This document shows positions 41,500-48,590 of a DNA stretch of 64,000 bases, piece by piece. Every line of letters begins with the position of its first letter. Positions within the stretch are counted from its first letter, which is position 1. The stretch is taken from the NCBI GenBank assembly GCA_023436115.1, contig JAEZKQ010000010.1, positions 81,300-145,299 of the forward strand, in the 5' to 3' direction. Below the pieces are notes generated by a model, which made no database searches, was not told where the DNA came from, and saw nothing but the letters and a program-made list of their open reading frames with translations. This DNA comes from Bacillota bacterium. Lineage in GTDB: Bacteria > Bacillota > Clostridia > Christensenellales > SZUA-584. A program made the translations under genes and the position numbers.

Positions 41500-42153
41500 A
41501 TGGAAGAAATTAATCATCAGATGCTAGAGCAGTTAAAAGACAATCATGAATTAAAAAATGTAGATTGTTATAAAAATCAAGAATTGATGGTGCAATTTTT
41601 CTATCATAAGAACAATATTTTCAAATTCATAAAAGAGCGGTTTGATGTTTATCAATTAGCTTTATGGATTAAATCAAGAGAATTTTATATAAAAAGAAAA
41701 GAAACAAATTATGAACATGCGTATAAACCAAGAGATATTGTTTTAATTGATTTTGGCGACAATATGAAGAGTGAACTCTCTTATAAGCATCCTTGTGTTG
41801 TGATAAGAAATGATACTTATAATATATTTGTCGTACCATGTTCATCTAGTAAAATTAAAAAGGCAATAAATAAAAAGACTGGCAAGGAATATAACGAGTA
41901 TATTATTGGTTATGAAACTGATGGTTTTAGTAAACCAACAGTACTTATTTTAAATAGTGCAAGATGGGTAAGTAAGTCTAGAATTATAGAACGAAAAGAT
42001 GATAAAATACCGAAACAAGTAACGCCTGACTTTTTTAAGAAATTATATGACAAATTATTTAGCTTCATCTTTGCATATAAAGACTTTAAGATTAACAAAA
42101 GAATAAATGATTTAGAGATGGAGATAATGTATTTGAATAATTACGATTCCTAA
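41500..42153 (+). CDS. MazF/PemK-like toxin with N-terminal extension
   Basis: A 217-residue protein. Residues 75-190 resemble the PemK/MazF fold: KPRDIVLIDFG, YKHPCVVIRND (the RPVLVIQN-type strand), IFVVPCSSSK, and LNSARWVSKSRI. The first 75 residues are an extra helical domain not found in classical MazF, and the C-terminus is also longer. ATG 41500 follows TTGGAGGATGT. MazF-type proteins cleave RNA; whether the catalytic residues are intact cannot be judged without alignment. It lies after the 72-residue gene and before the candidate small RNA, inside the transposon. Confidence 0.75.
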   Translation: MEEINHQMLEQLKDNHELKNVDCYKNQELMVQFFYHKNNIFKFIKERFDVYQLALWIKSREFYIKRKETNYEHAYKPRDIVLIDFGDNMKSELSYKHPCVVIRNDTYNIFVVPCSSSKIKKAINKKTGKEYNEYIIGYETDGFSKPTVLILNSARWVSKSRIIERKDDKIPKQVTPDFFKKLYDKLFSFIFAYKDFKINKRINDLEMEIMYLNNYDS

Positions 42154-42182
42154 ATCTAAATTGATGAATCATGATTAAGTAT

Positions 42183-42211
42183 TTGACATATATTAATATA
42201 AGACTTATAAT
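42183..42211 (+). promoter_or_regulatory. Perfect SigA promoter inside the transposon
   Basis: TTGACA (42183-42188), 17-base spacer, TATAAT (42206-42211), on the plus strand, 30 bases after the toxin gene. It points into the transposase 3' end, and no open frame begins downstream. Confidence 0.8.
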
Positions 42212-42217
42212 TGGTTT

Positions 42218-42295
42218 ATAAGAGGCGAATGCCAACTGTACTTTATGTAAGTCGTAGGAATTAATAGAGACCTTAACGGGTCTCTATTAATTTAT
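42218..42295 (+). ncRNA. Candidate small structured RNA
   Basis: About 78 bases from the predicted start to the end of a perfect 14-bp hairpin (42259-42272 with 42279-42292). Before it lie GGC-GAAT-GCC (42224-42233 region) and ACT/AGT-TAC/GTA pairings, so most of the transcript can fold. The hairpin also overlaps the transposase stop and can act as terminator in both directions. No open frame. Possible roles: antisense to the transposase 3' end, or an RNA tied to the toxin gene. Only the promoter and hairpin are directly visible. Confidence 0.45.
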
Positions 42296-43209
42296 ATCAA
42301 ACTTTGTCTCAGCACCATATCAAACATATTCAACCCACGATTGTTATATCTAAAGCAGAATTCATCCACATACCTCTGCATGTGCTTCACGCTGATGTGA
42401 TGATAAATGCCATACACGCCACGTTTAAGCGTTGCCCAAAAGCTTTCGATGTTATTAGTGTGTGTACCGTTATAATCGCTGAATGCCTTTGTATGGTCTA
42501 CACGCAGATGGATGAAGTTATTACGCTTTAGTGGGTCATAACCTCTGAATTCGTCAGTCATAATGGTATTGCCGTTGTCAGCCTTTGACACGGTGTTGAG
42601 AATGTCCATAAGCTGCTTAGCCGTGAGTTTCTTACCTTCACTATTAGGCATGGCTATTTTGGCGTACACTTGTTTGTTGAGCCTGTCCACAATGCCGACA
42701 ACGGGAGTCTTAGAAGTACCCCTTCCCCGTTTAGCTCCTGTGCCTGTCCCTTTAGGAAGGTCATCATCATGTTCATTGTCTTTACGTGGCTTACCACCAA
42801 CATACGTTTCATCAATTTCAACAATAGTGTTAAAGAATTCTTTCTGTGTTGCGTTACCCATAGCAAGACGGATTTGTTGAAGCATTCTCCATGCTGTTTT
42901 GTAGGTAACACCTATTTCACGTTGGAGTTGAAGACCACTAATACCTTTCTTGCTGTTCAAGAATAGGTGAATGGCATAGAACCACTTTCTTAAGTCAGTG
43001 GATGATTTTTCAAAGATAGTACCTGTGAAAGGTGAAAAACTATCATAACAGTCATTGCATGTGAATGCTTTAAGGTTTTTAGTACGCTGATAAACCTTAG
43101 ATGATCCGCAATGATTACAATGGATACCGTTAGGGTATCTGATTTTCAAATAGTAGTCTATACAAGACTGCTCTGTCGGGAACTTTTTAATAAGTTCTAA
43201 AAACGTCAT
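42292..43209 (-). CDS. IS1595-family (ISXO2-like) transposase
   Basis: A 305-residue transposase. The N-terminal zinc ribbon has Cys 31, 34, 51 and 54; the catalytic DDE-type core shows EIDETYVGG (Asp 133), TDEFRGY (Asp 219) and HTNNIESFWATLKRG (around Glu 255), the last a hallmark of ISXO2-like proteins. GAGGTGAT precedes ATG 43209. It is the right-hand gene of the 40193-43270 element, and its promoter extends into the right inverted repeat. It appears intact. Confidence 0.95.
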   Translation of the reverse strand: MTFLELIKKFPTEQSCIDYYLKIRYPNGIHCNHCGSSKVYQRTKNLKAFTCNDCYDSFSPFTGTIFEKSSTDLRKWFYAIHLFLNSKKGISGLQLQREIGVTYKTAWRMLQQIRLAMGNATQKEFFNTIVEIDETYVGGKPRKDNEHDDDLPKGTGTGAKRGRGTSKTPVVGIVDRLNKQVYAKIAMPNSEGKKLTAKQLMDILNTVSKADNGNTIMTDEFRGYDPLKRNNFIHLRVDHTKAFSDYNGTHTNNIESFWATLKRGVYGIYHHISVKHMQRYVDEFCFRYNNRGLNMFDMVLRQSLI

Positions 43210-43228
43210 GGATTATCACCTCAAATAC

Positions 43229-43258
43229 AGTATAGCACTATTGTTTGCTGTATGTCAA
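43229..43258 (-). promoter_or_regulatory. Transposase promoter, -35 box within the right inverted repeat
   Basis: Minus strand TTGACA (43258-43253), 18-base spacer, TATACT (43234-43229). The left inverted repeat has ACTACG where the right one has TTGACA, so only the right end is a promoter. Confidence 0.75.
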
Positions 43259-43270
43259 GGGATAATACCG
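43248..43270 (-). repeat. Right terminal inverted repeat
   Basis: Reverse complement reads CGGTATTATCCC-N6-TACAG, matching the left end in 17 of 23 positions (12 outer, 5 inner). Confidence 0.9.
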
Positions 43271-43278
43271 AAAAACAA
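43271..43278. repeat. Target-site duplication, right copy
   Basis: AAAAACAA directly after the right inverted repeat; identical to 40185-40192. Confidence 0.88.
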
Positions 43279-43302
43279 TATATTTACTCCCTGGAGTTCT
43301 TG

Positions 43303-43518
43303 GTGAAATATATTCCGTCAGCGATTCTAAGAATGGTGAAAGTCAAAAAACGACGGTCATATGAAGCCAGATCAAAGATAGATTTAGCACCTGTTTACAA
43401 GTCTGAAATATATACAAGCAACGATCCTGCCGAAGACGAACTTTTATTAAGTAAGACCACAAAAGACACCAAAGAAATAGTCATTATTGTTGAAGCATTT
43501 CAGATATTAAAAATTTAA
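43303..43518 (+). CDS. Hypothetical protein cut off from its upstream region by the transposon
   Basis: From GTG 43303 (CTGGAG upstream) the frame gives 71 residues, with basic residues at the start and an acidic middle, no known domain. A longer version from ATG 43252 would start inside the inverted repeat and is unlikely. A strong terminator follows (43538-43577). Without the transposon, TATAAT at 40178-40183 would lie about 45 bases before this start, so the insertion probably separated the gene from its promoter. Confidence 0.45.
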   Translation: MKYIPSAILRMVKVKKRRSYEARSKIDLAPVYKSEIYTSNDPAEDELLLSKTTKDTKEIVIIVEAFQILKI

Positions 43519-43537
43519 TGCAGCCACTAATTCCAAT

Positions 43538-43577
43538 GCCCGCGAGGTTTTAAGATACCGTGCGGGCTCCTTTTTTT
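43538..43577 (+). terminator. Terminator after 43303-43518
   Basis: GCCCGC (43538-43543) and GCGGGC (43562-43567) pair, followed by CC and seven T. Confidence 0.8.
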
Positions 43578-43757
43578 AAATTGAAAAATGGGACAATGTC
43601 GCCAAATTAAATCGCAATACTTTAGCAGTGATAGACGGCCATGATATTGCTTTTTCGGAGTGCATTGAGCTTAAGTCTTGTAAACTGCGAGTATGCGAGA
43701 TAAATAACAAAATGTCCGCATTTTTCATATGATAACAAAAAGACAGGAGGTGCAATT

Positions 43758-44672
43758 ATGCCATCGCAAACCCTATACATACAGGATTCGCTTGAGCTAA
43801 ATCTATTCTTTTTAAGGATTATGAAAGAGCATGCTCTGTTTATGCAGCTTGGTTTCACACCAAAAAATAAAACACTTGCCGCAGAGGCCGAAAACTTAGG
43901 GAAAAGGCTCAACGAATTGTTTAGACAAGCAATACGCCTTGCGAAGGGCTATGTGAGCGAGATTGTCATGACATCGGGAGAGCTGTTTACCCGGTTTACA
44001 GAGGAAGCCGAACGGCAGACGCAGTTTTTTACGGGCGCTCCGATAGATATGTCGCTCACAAGAGAGGAATATAATCTGGGAGGTGGTGCAACACCGCCCG
44101 ATACGATGAAAAGCCAAGTCGATCGGTTGAATCAGAGCGCTCTTGGGCTTGCGACTGAATTATTGCAGTTTAAGGAACGTGTTTTTCAGGATGTTATGAG
44201 CTGCCGTATTATCACCATGAATTATCCGCTTCAAATCGATCATCTCATAAGGGAAGCCCGGAATTACATCGGCTTGCTTGAAGCACTGCTGGCCGGAGAT
44301 GTGCAGCTCGACGCGCATGAATTCATCGAAGAGATTGCTTTCTGGAATAGAAATATGGGCGATCATGCGGAGTTTATTGACGGTCTGCTGGACCCCACAG
44401 AAAAAGATCTCAAACAAAGAGCAAGGGGTTTCGCAGTCGAGTTTGAAAACCTTGAGCAGCAAGCGGAAACGGCACAGAGTATGATGCAAATGCTTCCCGA
44501 AGTGGCGATGAGAAGCGAGACAGCCACAGAAAACTTAAGAAACTTTAAAATGCAGGGCGCCAATGGGATACTGTCCTGTGATATCCGCTCGATTATCATT
44601 CCGCTCTTAAGCGATCATGTGCTGCGCGAAGCCAATTATTATTTTAGGGTGCTTAATGAAAACATGAAATAG
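43758..44672 (+). CDS. DUF2935 (ferritin-like helical bundle) protein
   Basis: A 304-residue protein with two similar helical halves, each with His/Glu positions in long helices: SLELNLFFLRIMKEHALF in the first and EEIAFWNRNMGDHAEF in the second, plus a closing DHVLREANYYFRVL. This is the DUF2935 pattern common in spore-forming Firmicutes, sometimes linked with spore coat or metal binding; function unproven. AGGAGGTGCAATT precedes ATG 43758. Single gene, closed by a terminator. Confidence 0.85.
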   Translation: MPSQTLYIQDSLELNLFFLRIMKEHALFMQLGFTPKNKTLAAEAENLGKRLNELFRQAIRLAKGYVSEIVMTSGELFTRFTEEAERQTQFFTGAPIDMSLTREEYNLGGGATPPDTMKSQVDRLNQSALGLATELLQFKERVFQDVMSCRIITMNYPLQIDHLIREARNYIGLLEALLAGDVQLDAHEFIEEIAFWNRNMGDHAEFIDGLLDPTEKDLKQRARGFAVEFENLEQQAETAQSMMQMLPEVAMRSETATENLRNFKMQGANGILSCDIRSIIIPLLSDHVLREANYYFRVLNENMK

Positions 44673-44701
44673 CAAAAGAACCCAGACAAAAATGACCGTT
44701 T

Positions 44702-44737
44702 AACACTCCGCTTGCACTTGGCTGCGGGGTGTTTTTT
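44702..44737 (+). terminator. Terminator of the DUF2935 gene
   Basis: AACACTCCGC (44702-44711) pairs with GCGGGGTGTT (44724-44733) with one G-U pair, then T residues. Confidence 0.85.
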
Positions 44738-44860
44738 ATGAGATGCAATTTGCGAATAAAAGCCTGTGAAATATCACAACATAGCGTTAACAATGTGCTA
44801 AAATTTAGTCTATTCGCAGCCACGTAGGCCTGATTGTCCGCTGGGCGGGAGGAGGCGCAT

Positions 44861-44926
44861 ATGCAGCTTTTTGCCTATACAGCAGCAGGATGTGTCATTG
44901 GGCGGATAAATTATGGTATGATATAA
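44861..44926 (+). CDS. Possible 21-codon leader peptide before rnz
   Basis: ATG 44861 is preceded by GGGAGGAGG at 7 bases, a stronger site than that of the following gene. The product (MQLFAYTAAGCVIGRINYGMI) ends 23 bases before the RNase Z start. It may be a leader or the remnant of a deleted gene. Confidence 0.25.
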   Translation: MQLFAYTAAGCVIGRINYGMI

Positions 44927-44949
44927 GGATCATAGCATGTGAGGTTCTC

Positions 44950-45885
44950 ATGGTTGATGTATGTTTGCTCGGCTGCGGCGGCATGGTGCCGCTGCCAAAG
45001 CGGCGTTTGACGGCGCTGCTTTACCGTTATAACGGCGCTTTGATATTGATTGACTGCGGAGAGGGTACGCAGGTGGGCATAAAGCTGGCGGGATGGGGCT
45101 TTAAATCCATTGAGGCAGTTGGCTTTACGCACTACCATGCCGACCATATCGCAGGACTGCCGGGGTTTCTGCTGACGCTGGGCAACAGTGGGAAAACGAC
45201 ACCGCTGACTTTGTTTGGCCCGCCGGGCTTGGAGGCGGTGGTCAGAGGTTTATGCGTTATTGTGCCCGTACTGCCTTTCGATCTGCATATCGTGGAATTG
45301 CCGTCACCGATCGCCAGTGAATTCAGCATCGGGGACATAGGCATAAAGAGCCTTCCTGTGGACCATCACATCACTTGTCTTTCATACAGCCTTGAGATAA
45401 AGCGCGCGGGGCGTTTTGATGCTGTGCGGGCGCAGTCGCTTGGAATCCCAAGGCCGCTTTGGAGCCGTCTGCAAAACGGAGAGACGGTGGAACTTGAAAA
45501 TCAACGATATGAGCCTCAAATGGTGCTAGGGCCGCCGCGCAAAGGGATTAAAGTTGTCTATTGCACGGATACGAGGCCGACAAATGAACAACCTGCCTTT
45601 TGCAGTGATGCCGATCTGCTGATTTGCGAGGGCATTTACGGAGAAGACGAAAAACTGGAGAGCGCCGTCGAGAAAAAGCACATGGTTTTCTCAGAGGCTG
45701 CCCGGCTGGCCGCAGCAGCGAAGGCCAAGGAGCTTTGGCTGACGCATTACAGTCCGTCGCTCAAAGACCCGAATGATTTTTTAGAGAGTACCAGACGTTT
45801 GTTTCCCAATACTGTTGCCGGATATGATCTGCTGAGTAAAGAGCTGCATTTTGATCATGAAGTAATATGTGGTGTGCTTATGTGA
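44950..45885 (+). CDS. rnz: Ribonuclease Z (tRNA 3' processing), MBL fold
   Basis: A 311-residue metallo-beta-lactamase-fold nuclease that trims tRNA 3' trailers. THYHADH (His 61, 63, Asp 65, His 66), GPPGLEAVV with the surrounding exosite region, PVDHHITCLSY, VVYCTDTRPT and LTHYSPS match RNase Z in order. ATG 44950 follows GTGAGGTTCTC; a longer frame to 44890 overlaps the small leader frame. Length is normal. Confidence 0.92.
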   Translation: MVDVCLLGCGGMVPLPKRRLTALLYRYNGALILIDCGEGTQVGIKLAGWGFKSIEAVGFTHYHADHIAGLPGFLLTLGNSGKTTPLTLFGPPGLEAVVRGLCVIVPVLPFDLHIVELPSPIASEFSIGDIGIKSLPVDHHITCLSYSLEIKRAGRFDAVRAQSLGIPRPLWSRLQNGETVELENQRYEPQMVLGPPRKGIKVVYCTDTRPTNEQPAFCSDADLLICEGIYGEDEKLESAVEKKHMVFSEAARLAAAAKAKELWLTHYSPSLKDPNDFLESTRRLFPNTVAGYDLLSKELHFDHEVICGVLM

Positions 45886-46066
45886 GATATGGGTGATGTG
45901 GGGATCATTAAGAGTGTTTCTCACAACCAACGCCAAAGCGAAAGCCTTTTTTTACAAAGGTTTATTTATTTGTATAAAAATCCATTGTATAATCTTAACG
46001 CCTTCATAAAAACTCCACAACTGTTTGGTATGATTCAGACAAACTTAAGGAAAGGCGAAAATAGCC

Positions 46067-46624
46067 ATGACAACAGAACAGAAAAAATCCAAAAGCTCAA
46101 AAAGAATAATCTATATTGCCATTGCCATCGTTATTGTCATAGCAGGAGCCGCCGGGTTGATACTGATGAACAAACAGCCAGAAAAGAAAGAAGACATTGC
46201 GGCTGTGGAGATTGTTCAAGGAGAACCGACCGAAACGGCAACAGATGCGGTTTCGGAATCGGAAGGCATAACGATCGATAAAAACGCAATAACCGAAGAA
46301 GCGTCTTTTATTCCGTATCAATCGGGCGATACCTACATGGAAGTGATTGCGATACGCGCAAGCGACGGCACTGTGAGAACCGCGCTTAATACCTGCCAGG
46401 TCTGCTTTGATTCGGGCCGTGGTTACTATAAACAAAACGGCGATGTCCTCATATGCCAAAACTGCGGCAACCGCTTTACCGTAGATCAGGTTGAAATCGC
46501 GAAGGGTGGATGCAATCCCGTTCCTGTGTTTGAGAGTGAAAAAACAGAGACTGAAGATACGATTACGATATCCGGTGACGTTTTATCCCAATACAGAGTG
46601 TTGCTTGGTAAGTGGAAGAGATAA
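46067..46624 (+). CDS. DUF2318 membrane-anchored Cys-rich protein, first gene of the copper cluster
   Basis: A 185-residue protein: a basic N-terminus and one membrane helix (about 13-34), an acidic linker, then the DUF2318 domain (about 85-155) with NTCQVCFDSGRGYY, CQNCGNRF and GGCNPVP, a set of five Cys that bind metal. DUF2318 proteins occur with iron- and copper-transport systems. AAGGAAAGG precedes ATG 46067. Its 3' end overlaps the region before the next start (46639) by only a short gap, so the genes are one operon. Confidence 0.85.
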   Translation: MTTEQKKSKSSKRIIYIAIAIVIVIAGAAGLILMNKQPEKKEDIAAVEIVQGEPTETATDAVSESEGITIDKNAITEEASFIPYQSGDTYMEVIAIRASDGTVRTALNTCQVCFDSGRGYYKQNGDVLICQNCGNRFTVDQVEIAKGGCNPVPVFESEKTETEDTITISGDVLSQYRVLLGKWKR

Positions 46625-46638
46625 AGGAGAAATCGGCT

Positions 46639-48474
46639 ATGCAGCAAGTGAAAACAAAGCTGACCGTTAAAGGAATGTTCTGCACAAGCTGTTCTTCCAG
46701 AATTGAAAAAGCCTTGGAGAAGCTAGAGGGTGTGACCAACGTCAGTGCAAGCTACAATTCAGGTACAGTCGTTGTATCACACGATGCGCGCATTGCCTGC
46801 ACGGATGATATAATAAGAACCATCGAGCAACTGGGATATACGGCGCAAACGCAGCAGTCTTCCATTACGGTCGGCCATGAAGAAAATAAGGAATCCGGCA
46901 GGAACAAGGCTGCTGCGATAGTTCTTGGTATAGCAATCATCGCGTTTGCCGTGTTCTTTATGTTTAATAATACATTGGGCTTAAACTTTCTGCCTGAGAT
47001 TAACGCGTCGATGGGATTCGGCCTGTTGTTTGTTGTTGGCCTGTTAACGTCTGTACACTGCATCTCGATGTGTGGGGGCATCAATCTGTCTCAATGCATT
47101 GCGCACCAAACAGACGCGCCGCAAACACTTAAAACAAAGATGCGCCCCAGCCTGCTTTACAACTTAGGGCGGGTGATATCCTACACCATCATCGGCGGAA
47201 TCGTGGGTGCACTGGGGTCGGTCATCAGTTTCTCGGGCACAGCCAAGGGTATTATCGCCATTGCGGCGGGAGTCTTTATGGTCATTATGGGTCTGAATTT
47301 GACGGGACTATTTCCATGGATGAGAAAGCTGATACCTCGCATGCCAAAAGTATTTTCGAAAAAGACGGGCAAGAAGCGGCGTGGGCCGTTTATCGTGGGC
47401 CTTTTAAACGGACTCATGCCGTGTGGGCCGCTTCAGGCCATGCAAATATACGCGCTGGGCACAGGCAGCTTTTTTACGGGTGCGTTATCCATGCTGATAT
47501 TCAGCTTGGGTACGGTACCGCTGATGTTCGGGTTCGGTGCAATAAGCTCTCTGCTGAGCGGAAAGTTTACAAAACGGCTTATGAAAATAAGCGCCATACT
47601 CGTGATTGCGCTGGGTGTTGTGATGATGGGAAGGGGACTGACGCAGTCTGGCTTGTCGCCTGCACTCGCAACGGACAACACGCCGTCGAATGTTGCGAAG
47701 ATTGAGGGTGATGTGCAGATTGTCAGTACGCAGATGAAAGGAAATGTGTATGACCCAATCACCGTACAGGCGGGCATACCCGTGAAATGGACGATCACGG
47801 CGGACGAAGATGAGCTCAACGGCTGTAACAATCCGGTGACGATACCCAGATACAATGTCGAGAAGAAGCTTGTGCCGGGTGAAAATGTCATTGAGTTCAC
47901 ACCGACGCAAGAAGGCAGCATCGTTTATACGTGCTGGATGGGCATGATCAGCGGCAGCATCCACGTGGTTTCGGATGTGGGGAACACAGACAGCGTGGCA
48001 GCCGTACAACCCGCAGAGACCGGCAGTCAAGCACCAGCCAGCGGGGGCTGCTGCGGAACAGGTTCCTATGCGCCGGGGTTTGAGAACGGCAGGTTTCCTG
48101 TCGATAAGGTCGCGATCGCAAAGATCGTGGATGGCGTTCAAACCGTAAGCATCACAGTCAACGAAAACGGTTTTGATCCTGCCTTGGTCGTGATGCAAAA
48201 GGATGTCGAAACCTATTGGGTCATCAACGGGGAGAATCTGAGCGGATGCACCAACAGCCTGATATTCCCGGCCTATAACGCACAAAAGGATTTAGTGGAA
48301 GGCGAGAATGTGATTAATTTTACACCCGAAGCGGATTTTTCGTATAGCTGCTGGATGGGCATGCTGAACGGTTATGTAAAGGTGGTAGACGATATCACAA
48401 AAATCAACTTAGGTGAGATACAACAGGAAGCGGCTGGCTATAAATCGCCCTTGGGCGGCGGCTGCTGCGGCTGA
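46639..48474 (+). CDS. Copper-handling fusion: HMA domain, SafE/TauE-like membrane domain, two cupredoxin-like domains
   Basis: A 611-residue protein. Residues 4-70 are a heavy-metal-associated domain with MFCTSC (Cys 15, 18). Residues about 90-340 form six or seven membrane helices of the SafE/DsbD_2 type, with SVHCISMCGG and LNGLMPCGPLQAMQIYA as signature segments. Then follow two cupredoxin-like domains, each with a Cys near GCNNPVTIP or GCTNSLIFP and a CWMGM motif, the likely Cu ligands (C...CxxxM type). Each is joined to a GGCCG motif. AAAGGAG precedes ATG 46639; an in-frame GTG at 46612 is less likely. The layout suggests moving or oxidising Cu at the outer membrane face. Confidence 0.85.
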   Translation: MQQVKTKLTVKGMFCTSCSSRIEKALEKLEGVTNVSASYNSGTVVVSHDARIACTDDIIRTIEQLGYTAQTQQSSITVGHEENKESGRNKAAAIVLGIAIIAFAVFFMFNNTLGLNFLPEINASMGFGLLFVVGLLTSVHCISMCGGINLSQCIAHQTDAPQTLKTKMRPSLLYNLGRVISYTIIGGIVGALGSVISFSGTAKGIIAIAAGVFMVIMGLNLTGLFPWMRKLIPRMPKVFSKKTGKKRRGPFIVGLLNGLMPCGPLQAMQIYALGTGSFFTGALSMLIFSLGTVPLMFGFGAISSLLSGKFTKRLMKISAILVIALGVVMMGRGLTQSGLSPALATDNTPSNVAKIEGDVQIVSTQMKGNVYDPITVQAGIPVKWTITADEDELNGCNNPVTIPRYNVEKKLVPGENVIEFTPTQEGSIVYTCWMGMISGSIHVVSDVGNTDSVAAVQPAETGSQAPASGGCCGTGSYAPGFENGRFPVDKVAIAKIVDGVQTVSITVNENGFDPALVVMQKDVETYWVINGENLSGCTNSLIFPAYNAQKDLVEGENVINFTPEADFSYSCWMGMLNGYVKVVDDITKINLGEIQQEAAGYKSPLGGGCCG

Positions 48475-48590
48475 TAATAGTGCTTGCAACAAGAAAAAAA
48501 GAGCAAACTACGAATATAAATCGAAGAATAGGAACTGCTTGTTCGGGCAGGCATGGATAGATATAAAACGACAGGACGGAGGCAATCAGA

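Larger units (their letters stand above)
40193..43270. mobile_element. IS1595-type transposon with passenger genes, complete with inverted repeats and 8-bp target duplication
   Basis: The element is 3078 bases. Its ends are inverted repeats (CGGTATTATCCC on the left at 40193-40204, its reverse complement at 43259-43270) and it is flanked on both sides by AAAAACAA (40185-40192 and 43271-43278), an 8-bp duplication as made by IS1595-family elements. It encodes an ISXO2-type transposase at the right end and, on about 2 kb, cargo: two very short frames, a zinc-ribbon protein, a DUF6173-like protein, a 72-residue protein, a MazF/PemK-like toxin and a candidate small RNA. The whole interval is visibly richer in A+T than both flanks. 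IS1595-family elements with passenger genes are known, but this cargo set is not one I recognise. Confidence 0.92.

Noticed and set aside
42270..42285. CCTTAACGGG-CTCT similarity between the transposon hairpin and 63446-63460
   Set aside because: Only about 14 bases shared, the second copy does not form the same hairpin, and no other repeat flanks it; probably chance.
42183..42295. Type III toxin-antitoxin RNA (tandem-repeat antitoxin) for the MazF-like gene
   Set aside because: Known type III loci have the RNA upstream of the toxin and contain tandem repeats; here it is downstream and non-repetitive.
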